A stretch of 6,472 nt of DNA from Actinomycetota bacterium (lineage in GTDB: Bacteria > Actinomycetota > Actinomycetes > Actinomycetales > Actinomycetaceae). The translations under genes and the position numbers were made by a program. The stretch covers positions 1 through 6,472 of the forward strand of contig JAHYYD010000124.1 in NCBI GenBank assembly GCA_019425105.1. The letters run 5' to 3'. Position 1 is the first letter of the stretch; every line of letters begins with the position of its first letter. Positions 1-5,274 of the stretch are shown here, one piece after another. The notes under the pieces were generated by a model. That model was not told the DNA's origin. It worked only from the letters and a program-made list of their open reading frames with translations, and did no database searches.

Positions 1-361
1 TTCGGATGTCCTCGAGACACTCCACGTCGTTGCCGGCCCTGCGATACGCCTTCACGATTCGTTCGCGTCGAACCGATGATTCAGCGGCTGCTGTCGCCTT
101 CTCGACGAGCCCCAGGACAGCCGATGAGATCCAGCCGGCAACCGTAGCGACGCCGGGCATCTTGCCCGCGAAGCCAACCACTTTTTTCAAAGGGGTGAGC
201 ACGTACGAACGGATGCGCTGAGTGATGACTCGAGGACTGCGAGGGTTAACCTGAGCAGCCTTCCATTCCTGGATCGCATCCCACTGAGCACGATCGTCGT
301 CAGTCATGCGCTGCCGAATATCGTCGCGCGTGCTGTTCTCTTCCTCCGGCTGATCCGTCAT
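1..361 (-). CDS. EcsC-family protein, N-terminal 120 aa only (left edge cuts it)
   Basis: An open frame runs from ATG at 361-359 leftwards off the window with no stop; I translated 120 codons by hand. The product begins MTDQPEEEN and carries an N-terminal block RMTDDDRAQWDAIQEWKAAQ (residues 18-37), then a basic/hydrophobic stretch and SSVRRERIVKAYRRAGNDV (residues 95-113). It aligns without a gap to residues 1-120 of the complete EcsC-family protein at 428-1513, with about 61 of 120 positions identical by hand count, so it is a tandem paralog. The EcsC core itself lies beyond the left edge. The start is supported by the gap-free N-terminal alignment and by a TAGGCT box 6 nt upstream. There is no convincing Shine-Dalgarno sequence, which fits a leaderless mRNA. 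EcsC is named after Bacillus subtilis ecsABC; the biochemical function of this protein is unknown. Confidence 0.85.
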   Translation of the reverse strand, partial: MTDQPEEENSTRDDIRQRMTDDDRAQWDAIQEWKAAQVNPRSPRVITQRIRSYVLTPLKKVVGFAGKMPGVATVAGWISSAVLGLVEKATAAAESSVRRERIVKAYRRAGNDVECLEDIR

Positions 362-367
362 ACCCCA

Positions 368-373
368 AGCCTA
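368..373 (-). promoter_or_regulatory. Leaderless-type -10 box (TAGGCT) for the truncated EcsC-family gene
   Basis: On the minus strand TAGGCT is followed by exactly 6 nt (TGGGGT) and then the ATG at 361. TANNNT is the usual -10 pattern in actinobacteria, and this spacing puts the transcription start at or very near the A of ATG. The larger word TGTAGGCT recurs at the same distance in front of the upstream paralog. No good -35 match is visible about 17-18 bp upstream; that stretch lies in the terminator-like sequence of the preceding gene. Confidence 0.6.
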
Positions 374-383
374 CAACGGTTAC

Positions 384-429
384 AAAAAAGAGGCCCACGT
401 CACAGAGGGAGTGGGACTGCCACTCCTCT
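384..429 (-). terminator. Probable intrinsic terminator after the complete EcsC-family gene
   Basis: Read on the minus strand, the stop codon at 430-428 overlaps a hairpin with a 10-bp stem and one bulged base (arms 420-429 and 404-414, loop 415-419). A second possible stem, CCCAC (415-411) with GTGGG (398-394), is followed within a few bases by TTTTTT at 389-384, which is classic terminator geometry. The two stems share bases 411-414, so they cannot form together. The T-run is rare in this GC-rich DNA, supporting a real terminator. Confidence 0.6.
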
Positions 430-1513
430 ACGGGTGACTCTCTGCCTCGGCGAGTTCGACGTAACGCGCGACGTCGACGCTCAGCTCCTGAGGCCCGGTT
501 GATGGCACGAGGTCCGTCGACGTGCCGCTCGCTTGCACGTGGCCGTAACGCTCTGCGAGGAAACGTTCCCGGTAGAGATGATCTGCCGTCTCCCCGATGG
601 TGCGCATGAGCGCCGCGTTAAGCCCTGCGCTCACGACGATTCCGGCGACGGGAACGATCTGCGCGAGCTTGCGGCTTGCCAGACGAACGCCCATCGCTGA
701 GAAGAGTGATTTCATGGCGCTCACGATCGCGCTTCCGCCGAGCGACTCGAGGGATCCCTTGCGCGCGAGGTCGCGCATCACCTGGTTGAAGGCGAGCATC
801 GTCGCCTGCTTTTCGACGACGAAGTCACGCCCGCTGCCGGCCGGGTCGATCGCCTGGGAGAGGACCATCGTGGAAAAGAGGCGCTCTGAGGGATCCTCGG
901 AGTCGTAGCCGTAGTAGGCAGCGGTGTGGGCGACGAGACGCGTGGCCGCCGCCAGAAAGGTCGTGATATCGACGGCCATCGCCGAGGCCGTGACACCCAC
1001 GCCGGGCGCCGACGCGACCCCCATGCCGAGCACAGCGGCGAGAGAGCCCCCGGAGGCGAACACGCCGCTGACCGCCCCCTCCGCGGCTGCCGTACCCGAG
1101 TATGCGAGGCTCAGGCGAGGCTTGACCGCGAGCACCTGGTCGAGGGGCAGGGAGCGGATGTCTCGCAGGCTTGTCACGTCGTGTCCGGCCGCGCGATAAG
1201 CCTTGAGGATGCGCGTGCGGCGCACCGAGGCCTCGGATGCGGAGGCAGCCAGCTCGACCAGTCCGAGGGCTGCGGATGACATAGTTCGGGTCAGCGCTTC
1301 CCCGCCGGGAACCTTGCGCGCAATGGACACTGCTTTGCCCACCGGTGCCAGGGCTGCCGACTTCATCTTCTGCGTGATAGCGCGGGGGCGTTTGTCGCTC
1401 AGCTGGGAGGCTTTCCACTGCTGGATTTCATCCCACTGGGCGGCGTCGGCCTCGCTCATACGCGCACGCAGGTCGTCGTCTACGCGGTCCTCATTCATAC
1501 CGGTCTGGTCCAT
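428..1513 (-). CDS. EcsC-family protein (361 aa), complete
   Basis: The 361-aa product has three regions. Residues 18-37 hold the charged block RMSEADAAQWDEIQQWKASQ. Residues 94-120 hold an Arg-rich helix-like segment ending in HDVTSLRDIR. The EcsC-type core spans roughly 140-320: a Gly/Ala-rich hydrophobic stretch (146-180), then DIT-x7-RLV-x6-YG (182-202), DPSER (207-211), and near the C-terminus the segment IVPVAGIVVSAGLN (286-299) followed by a helix with HLYRERFL (312-319). The last 40 residues are acidic and probably flexible. There is no signal peptide; the hydrophobic segments suggest membrane association, which is inference. The start is fixed by the gap-free match to the paralog at 1-361 and by a TAGGCT box 6 nt upstream; no clear ribosome binding site is seen. 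Gene order is this gene, then its paralog 66 bp downstream. EcsC proteins have no settled molecular function. Confidence 0.85.
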   Translation of the reverse strand: MDQTGMNEDRVDDDLRARMSEADAAQWDEIQQWKASQLSDKRPRAITQKMKSAALAPVGKAVSIARKVPGGEALTRTMSSAALGLVELAASASEASVRRTRILKAYRAAGHDVTSLRDIRSLPLDQVLAVKPRLSLAYSGTAAAEGAVSGVFASGGSLAAVLGMGVASAPGVGVTASAMAVDITTFLAAATRLVAHTAAYYGYDSEDPSERLFSTMVLSQAIDPAGSGRDFVVEKQATMLAFNQVMRDLARKGSLESLGGSAIVSAMKSLFSAMGVRLASRKLAQIVPVAGIVVSAGLNAALMRTIGETADHLYRERFLAERYGHVQASGTSTDLVPSTGPQELSVDVARYVELAEAESHP

Positions 1514-1519
1514 CCTGTC

Positions 1520-1525
1520 AGCCTA
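1520..1525 (-). promoter_or_regulatory. Leaderless-type -10 box (TAGGCT) for the complete EcsC-family gene
   Basis: Minus-strand TAGGCT is separated by exactly 6 nt (GACAGG) from the ATG at 1513. The 8-mer TGTAGGCT is identical to that in front of the tandem paralog. No strong TTGACA-like -35 is present 16-18 bp upstream. The GACAGG spacer could act as a poor ribosome binding site but is too close to the ATG to be convincing, so a leaderless transcript is favoured. Confidence 0.6.
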
Positions 1526-1568
1526 CACAGCGAGCGGTCCATCAGCGGTTCGGAGCCTCCACGCGCCC

Positions 1569-1577
1569 TGTTATGCT
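1569..1577 (+). promoter_or_regulatory. Extended -10 promoter candidate for the TPR-YbjN gene
   Basis: The plus strand reads TG-T-TATGCT, an extended -10 (TGN upstream of a TANNNT hexamer at 1572-1577). A weak -35-like TTCGGA lies at 1549-1554, 17 bp away. Transcription would start near 1584, giving a leader of about 37 nt to the GTG at 1621. The region is shared with the divergent EcsC-family gene on the minus strand. Confidence 0.45.
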
Positions 1578-1595
1578 TGTGATCAGGCAGTCACA
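1578..1595 (+). promoter_or_regulatory. Inverted repeat TGTGA-N8-TCACA, possible operator
   Basis: There are perfect 5-bp arms, TGTGA (1578-1582) and TCACA (1591-1595), with an 8-bp spacer. The element begins immediately after the -10 box and would cover the predicted transcription start of the TPR-YbjN gene, a position typical of a repressor site. The arms match CRP/GlxR-type half sites, but those regulators normally use a 6-bp spacer, so the binding protein is unknown. Confidence 0.35.
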
Positions 1596-1609
1596 TTCGG
1601 CATCGTTTG

Positions 1610-1615
1610 AAGGAG
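1610..1615 (+). promoter_or_regulatory. Ribosome binding site AAGGAG that sets the GTG start
   Basis: AAGGAG lies 5 nt before GTG at 1621. An in-frame ATG further upstream (1573) overlaps the predicted -10 box and has no ribosome binding site, so the GTG is the better start. Confidence 0.8.
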
Positions 1616-1620
1616 ATTCC

Positions 1621-2439
1621 GTGGATTCTCGCTCGTCGCTCATCGACCAGATTAATCTCTTGCACGAGGAGAAGGAACACCAAAAGATCATCGCGCTCAT
1701 CGAGGGGCAGCCCCCGTCGGTGATGGATTACGAGCTGACGTGTCTGCTGGCGCGCGCCTACATCAACTACGCACAGCCCTACATGGATTCGTTCCGCGAT
1801 CACATCGCGCACGCGATCGAGCTGCTGCGCAGCGTCGAAGCTGAAGGAATGGCGGACCCTCGCTGGTACTACCGGATTGGCACGGCCCTGTACTGGCAGG
1901 ACGAGGAGGAGAGCGCGCTGACGTACCTGCAGCAGTGCGTCGCCATGGATCCATCCAACCAGGACGCGCCGGAAATCATCGCCGAATGCAAGGCCGCCAT
2001 TTCGCGCCGCACCATCGTGCGTCCGCTCAACGTGCAACGGCTAATCGATTACTTCGACCGTAACGACTTCAACTACAGGGTGGAAGACCAGAGCCTGCAC
2101 ATGGGCATCGGGCGCGGCTACTTCATCTTCTCGATCGCGAACGATGGCACGGACCTGAGCATGTGGGCCGCGATCCCCGAGGACGTGTCGATGGAGCTTC
2201 GTCAGCGCCTCATTCAAGCGTGCAATGACTGGAACGGGGCGACCACGTGGCCGAAGGTCTACGTGGCGTCGCTGGACGACGGCCGTCAGCGCCTGTGCGC
2301 CGAGCAGTTCGTCACCGCCCGCTACGGGCTCACGGACGCGCAGGTCTCGACCAGCATCGAGCGTTTCGTCGCGTCAGCCGAGGCCTTTTTCAAGGATCAG
2401 ATCGAACGCATTCCCGCCCTGGGTGGCACCCAGGAGTAG
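1621..2439 (+). CDS. TPR-repeat protein with C-terminal YbjN domain (272 aa)
   Basis: Started at the GTG (Met in the protein), the product is 272 aa with no signal peptide or membrane segment, so it is probably cytosolic. Residues 1-130 are helical. Residues 82-113 form a good TPR unit (WYYRIGTALYWQDEEESAL, then YLQQCVAMDPSN), and residues about 37-70 look like a degenerate earlier repeat. Residues 135-262 resemble a YbjN sensory-transduction-regulator domain, with LNVQRLIDYFDRNDFNY at the start, a GRGYFIFSIA strand near 164-173, CNDWN at 201-205, WPKVYV at 210-215 and a final amphipathic helix. YbjN domains have a fold like type III secretion chaperones and are thought to bind proteins; the role of this protein is unknown. 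It is transcribed divergently from the EcsC-family gene and convergently with the amylase gene, so it is probably a single-gene unit. Confidence 0.85.
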   Translation: MDSRSSLIDQINLLHEEKEHQKIIALIEGQPPSVMDYELTCLLARAYINYAQPYMDSFRDHIAHAIELLRSVEAEGMADPRWYYRIGTALYWQDEEESALTYLQQCVAMDPSNQDAPEIIAECKAAISRRTIVRPLNVQRLIDYFDRNDFNYRVEDQSLHMGIGRGYFIFSIANDGTDLSMWAAIPEDVSMELRQRLIQACNDWNGATTWPKVYVASLDDGRQRLCAEQFVTARYGLTDAQVSTSIERFVASAEAFFKDQIERIPALGGTQE

Positions 2440-2456
2440 CGCTCGTACGCACGTTT

Positions 2457-2486
2457 CCCGGCCTCATCGACAGGGACGAGGCCGGG
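2457..2486. terminator. Strong hairpin between convergent genes, probable bidirectional terminator
   Basis: CCCGGCCTC (2457-2465) pairs perfectly with GAGGCCGGG (2478-2486), a 9-bp GC-rich stem with a 12-nt loop that may pair further. It sits in the 60-bp gap between the ends of the TPR-YbjN gene and the alpha-amylase gene. There is no long T-run on either side (only TTT before the stem), as is common for actinobacterial terminators. Its symmetry means it could serve both strands. Confidence 0.55.
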
Positions 2487-2499
2487 GCGTGTGGTGCGC

Positions 2500-3987
2500 T
2501 CACGCGCGCGGCGCGTAGACGCTGAGGCCTCCGTCGCTCACGGTGCCGGTGAGGGTCCCATCGTCCGCGACGCGCACGCTCGGGTGGCCGCCGATGACGC
2601 ATTCCCATTCCTCGCCCGCGTGGCGCGTTCCAACGTAGAGCGTCTTGTCTGCGGCCATCCGGTCGGAGAGGATGACCGCGCATCCGGAGCCGGGAATCTC
2701 TTCCTTGCCTTCGCGGGCAAAGCCGACCACGTCCGCGTCGTCGAAAGCATTGTGCTGCTCGCCGACAGCCGCGCGGGCACGGATCCCCATGAGGATCGGT
2801 AGCTCGCGCACGGCGGGCAGGTCGTCGGATTCTGGAGACCCCAGGAGGTCACCCCAGAAGACGCAGGGAACCCCGGCCTCGTGGAAGAGAATGAGGGCGT
2901 AGGCGGCGGCCTTGAACCAGGGGGCAACCGTGGACGCCAGCGACTGGCCGGGCTGGGTGTCGTGGTTTTCGACGAAGGTGACGGACTGGTCGGGGTGGGA
3001 CGCTGTCAGCGTGTTCTCCCACAGTCGAGACAGGTCCACGTTGCCGTCCGAAATCGACGCATCGTGGAGGTGGTAGTGCAGGGGGACGTCGAAGAGCATG
3101 ACGTCGGGGACCCTCGCCAGGTAGTCCTCGAGCTCGCGCACGTCGCCGCTCCAGTATTCGCCGACAGCCGGCAGCAAGCGCCCCGTCGAGGCGCGCAGGT
3201 CTTCGAGCCAGCGGGCGTAGAAGTCCGATCCCACGTGCTTGACGGCGTCCAGACGCAGCGCGTCCACGCCGGTCGTCTCGACGTACCAGCGACCCCAGCG
3301 GTCCAGCTCCTCACTGACGCGGGGATCGGTGACGTGCACATCGCAGCCCATGAGGTAGTCGAAGTTGCCGAACTCAGTGTCGACGGACTCGTTCCAGTGT
3401 TTGCCTTCGAAGAGCCACAGGCCGTTGCGCTTCGTGGCTTCATCCCAGTCGATGCCGTGGAAGCACGTCCAGTCCCACGTGAAATCCGAGTACACGTTTC
3501 CACGCCCCGGGAACGTGAAGCGAGTCCACGCCTCGATCATCTCGGGCTCGCCGATAGCCTCATGACGGTCCTGGGGGTTGATCGGGGTGGCTCGCACGGT
3601 CTCGGTCGCGTCGGCACCCATGCGGTGGTTGAGGACGATGTCGGCGCATACCGCGATACCCGCCTCATGCAGGGCCTCGATGGCGGCCAGGTATTCGTCC
3701 TTCGTCCCGTACTTCGTGGGGACGGAGCCCCTCTGGTCGAACTCGCCCAGGTCGTAGAGGTCGTAGACGCCGTAGCCGACGTCGTTGATACCCTCGTGCC
3801 CCTTGTAGGCGGGCGGCAGCCAGATGATGGTGACGCCCAGGTCCGCGATCTCTTGGGCGTGCTCGGCGAGGTAGCGCCAGTGGCTGGCGTCCGGGGCCAT
3901 GTCCCAGGCGAATGCCTGCAGGATCAGGGGGCCCGCCTCGGTCTGGGACGAGGCCAGGGCCGGTTTCGTCGTCTCATTCACCCGCAT
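2500..3987 (-). CDS. Cytosolic alpha-amylase, glycoside hydrolase family 13 (GH13_5 type), 495 aa
   Basis: Hydrolyses internal alpha-1,4 bonds of starch- or glycogen-like glucans. All four GH13 regions are present: I, DIVLNH (116-121); II, ALRLDAVKH (243-251) with nucleophile D247; III, VGEYW (275-279) with acid/base E277; IV, FVENHDTQ (338-345) with transition-state stabiliser D343. The N-terminal LILQAFAWDM (21-30), WLPPAYKG (56-63) and the PWFKAAAYALIL segment (356-367) are typical of the Bacillus AmyS / E. coli AmyA branch. The length matches full-length family members. There is no signal peptide, so the enzyme is probably intracellular, acting on storage glycogen or imported maltodextrins. 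The ATG at 3987 is the most upstream start in the frame, just after a stop-bounded stretch without ATG or GTG; no good ribosome binding site precedes it. Neighbours are not carbohydrate genes. The gene lies 130 bp downstream of the EcsC-like gene on the same strand. Confidence 0.95.
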   Translation of the reverse strand: MRVNETTKPALASSQTEAGPLILQAFAWDMAPDASHWRYLAEHAQEIADLGVTIIWLPPAYKGHEGINDVGYGVYDLYDLGEFDQRGSVPTKYGTKDEYLAAIEALHEAGIAVCADIVLNHRMGADATETVRATPINPQDRHEAIGEPEMIEAWTRFTFPGRGNVYSDFTWDWTCFHGIDWDEATKRNGLWLFEGKHWNESVDTEFGNFDYLMGCDVHVTDPRVSEELDRWGRWYVETTGVDALRLDAVKHVGSDFYARWLEDLRASTGRLLPAVGEYWSGDVRELEDYLARVPDVMLFDVPLHYHLHDASISDGNVDLSRLWENTLTASHPDQSVTFVENHDTQPGQSLASTVAPWFKAAAYALILFHEAGVPCVFWGDLLGSPESDDLPAVRELPILMGIRARAAVGEQHNAFDDADVVGFAREGKEEIPGSGCAVILSDRMAADKTLYVGTRHAGEEWECVIGGHPSVRVADDGTLTGTVSDGGLSVYAPRA

Positions 3988-4062
3988 ATGGTGGCAGGTT
4001 TTCCCACTCTCGGGGCAGAAAAAGTAGGAAACAGTGGCCCGTTAAACACTGCGCCGAGGCCT

Positions 4063-4085
4063 GCGCTTCGTTCGCGGTTAAGCGC
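4063..4085 (-). repeat. Inverted repeat in the gap upstream of the amylase gene
   Basis: Minus strand GCGCTT and AAGCGC form a perfect 6-bp stem around an 11-nt loop. It lies 33 nt after the stop of the EcsC-like gene and about 75 nt before the amylase start. There is no T-run, so it could be a weak terminator or an operator. Elsewhere in this 130-bp gap (3988-4117) I see a GC-rich block at 4088-4106 and a possible -10 (TACTTT, minus strand, 4026-4021) without a matching -35; no promoter can be firmly assigned. Confidence 0.35.
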
Positions 4086-4117
4086 CTCCCCGGCCCCGGC
4101 CTCGTCAATGAAGACCC

Positions 4118-5128
4118 TTATCCGCGACGACCGAAGAAGCTCTTGACGCCGCTCGTAACACCCGACGCTGCACTCACCACGCCAACCGCAGCGATCCCAA
4201 CTCTCCCTTGGAAAGCCGCATCGACAGCACCCACGATGCTCTGTTCCTGTTCGACAGAGTTCGCTGCTGTGATGACCCGCTTCCACATCTCATTATCAAT
4301 ACCGGGAGGAGGAAGCTCGCGCAGGTGTTTCTTCAGTCGAGATGACTGCGACTGAAGCGACATAAAAGTCAAGCCACTCGATACAACACCACCAATGACG
4401 GGGAGCACCTTTGAGAATCCCTGAGTAAAGGCTTTCTTGGTCAGATTGACGCCGATATACTGCAGAGTCTTTTTAGCAGCCCGGTACCATGATGTCTTCA
4501 CCAGGAACTGCTTAGTCACTTGTTTTTTTACCGTGTCCATCACAGCCGAACTGGCGAATGAGGAAAGGGACATGGCGGCTTCCTCAACGTCGAGCATCAC
4601 ACCAAAGAAAATAGCGACGATCCCGATCGTCCCGTCATCCACCTCTTCCTTCGCACTAAGCAATTCGGGCCATCCGTAGAGGTATGCAAGCTTCTGCACG
4701 ATCCTGAAGGCATGCACGTAGTACTGCGTGATGTCAGCGGGAATCGTCCCGAGCATCGCAAATCCTCCGGGGATACCCGCCGCGAAGGACATTGCTGCGG
4801 ATTTGTTCGTCTCGTAGGAGATAGCTTGCTCAGCCAGCCTATCGAGATCAGCTAGCGGGACACCAGCGAACGCAGGGCTGGTGTCGATCGCCCTCCGAAT
4901 CACCTCTTCGGGCACACCGCGCTCACGCAGTTCCTGGCGCAGGAAGTCGTCGCGGTTGATGCACACGCCGGGCACGCGCACGACCTTCTTCAGGAATTCG
5001 ACCGCATGCTGTTCAGCCTCGCTCCGTTGAGATGCCGTCAAGTCCCCACCGCTTGTTTCACGCTGGAGGTCTCGCCCATTCCCGACGTTTTCACCATGAG
5101 CACCCGGTTTGTTGAGGCTGCCCCACAT
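4118..5128 (-). CDS. EcsC-like protein (336 aa), divergent member
   Basis: The 336-aa product has no signal peptide. Residues 1-35 are low in complexity and probably disordered. Residues 40-105 are charged and helical (FLRQELRERGVPEEVIRRA at 62-80). The core begins with a Gly-rich hydrophobic stretch AAGIPGGFAMLGTIP (116-130) and DIT-x7-RIV-x6-YG (132-152), the same spacing as DIT-x7-RLV-x6-YG in the EcsC-family protein at 428-1513. Later, VLPVIGGVVSSGL (241-253) matches IVPVAGIVVSAGL there. Overall similarity outside these motifs is low, so this is a distant relative, not a recent duplicate. The C-terminus (297-330) is Ala/Gly/Val-rich. The start is supported by AAAGGA 5 nt upstream. Local GC falls to about 49% by hand count at 4381-4620, against about 63-75% in sampled lines of neighbouring genes, hinting at foreign origin or relaxed selection. 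Function is unknown. Confidence 0.8.
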   Translation of the reverse strand: MWGSLNKPGAHGENVGNGRDLQRETSGGDLTASQRSEAEQHAVEFLKKVVRVPGVCINRDDFLRQELRERGVPEEVIRRAIDTSPAFAGVPLADLDRLAEQAISYETNKSAAMSFAAGIPGGFAMLGTIPADITQYYVHAFRIVQKLAYLYGWPELLSAKEEVDDGTIGIVAIFFGVMLDVEEAAMSLSSFASSAVMDTVKKQVTKQFLVKTSWYRAAKKTLQYIGVNLTKKAFTQGFSKVLPVIGGVVSSGLTFMSLQSQSSRLKKHLRELPPPGIDNEMWKRVITAANSVEQEQSIVGAVDAAFQGRVGIAAVGVVSAASGVTSGVKSFFGRRG

Positions 5129-5133
5129 GTCAT

Positions 5134-5139
5134 TCCTTT
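5134..5139 (-). promoter_or_regulatory. Ribosome binding site AAAGGA of the 336-aa EcsC-like gene
   Basis: Minus-strand AAAGGA lies 5 nt before ATG at 5128 and selects that start. A second ATG overlaps the spacer but is out of frame. The leader contrasts with the two tandem EcsC genes, which lack a Shine-Dalgarno sequence. Confidence 0.7.
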
Positions 5140-5181
5140 ACACCGCGTTGTGACCCCAACACGAGGCCTGGATACGCGACA

Positions 5182-5187
5182 ACTATA
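5182..5187 (-). promoter_or_regulatory. Candidate -10 box TATAGT for the 336-aa EcsC-like gene
   Basis: Minus-strand TATAGT differs by one base from TATAAT and also fits TANNNT. Transcription would begin near 5175, giving a leader of about 47 nt. An A/T-rich spacer with AAAAAG precedes it; no good -35 hexamer is seen at 17-18 bp. Confidence 0.45.
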
Positions 5188-5214
5188 ACGTACTTTTTCC
5201 GCAGTCTGGTGCAC

Positions 5215-5229
5215 ATGACACACCGTCAT
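5215..5229. promoter_or_regulatory. Inverted repeat ATGAC-N5-GTCAT between divergent promoters
   Basis: Perfect 5-bp arms flank ACACC. The centre at 5222 lies about 47 bp upstream of the predicted start of the minus-strand EcsC-like transcript and about 53 bp upstream of the plus-strand transporter transcript. That is a position from which one regulator could act on both. No binding protein can be named from sequence. Confidence 0.3.
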
Positions 5230-5262
5230 CTCTCTCAGATGCGCTGCCTTTCATTCCGGGCC

Positions 5263-5268
5263 TAGGCT
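5263..5268 (+). promoter_or_regulatory. Leaderless-type -10 box (TAGGCT) for the EamA transporter
   Basis: TAGGCT is followed by 6 nt (GATCTC) and then ATG at 5275, the same hexamer and spacing seen before both tandem EcsC-family genes. There is no purine-rich ribosome binding site, so the mRNA probably starts at or near the ATG. No clear -35 is seen. Confidence 0.6.
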
Positions 5269-5274
5269 GATCTC

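Noticed and set aside
1573..1620. Upstream ATG start adding 16 residues to the TPR-YbjN protein
   Set aside because: That ATG overlaps the predicted -10 box and has no ribosome binding site, while GTG at 1621 has AAGGAG 5 nt upstream.
2881..4146. A 421-codon open frame on the plus strand, antisense to the alpha-amylase
   Set aside because: It mirrors a gene with all catalytic motifs intact. Long antisense frames are a known side effect of GC-biased third codon positions. Its product is Val/Gly/Arg/Asp-rich with no recognisable domain.
4837..4843. A further TAGGCT on the minus strand inside the 336-aa EcsC-like gene
   Set aside because: It is within coding sequence and not followed by a start codon at the 6-nt spacing, so it is treated as a chance match.
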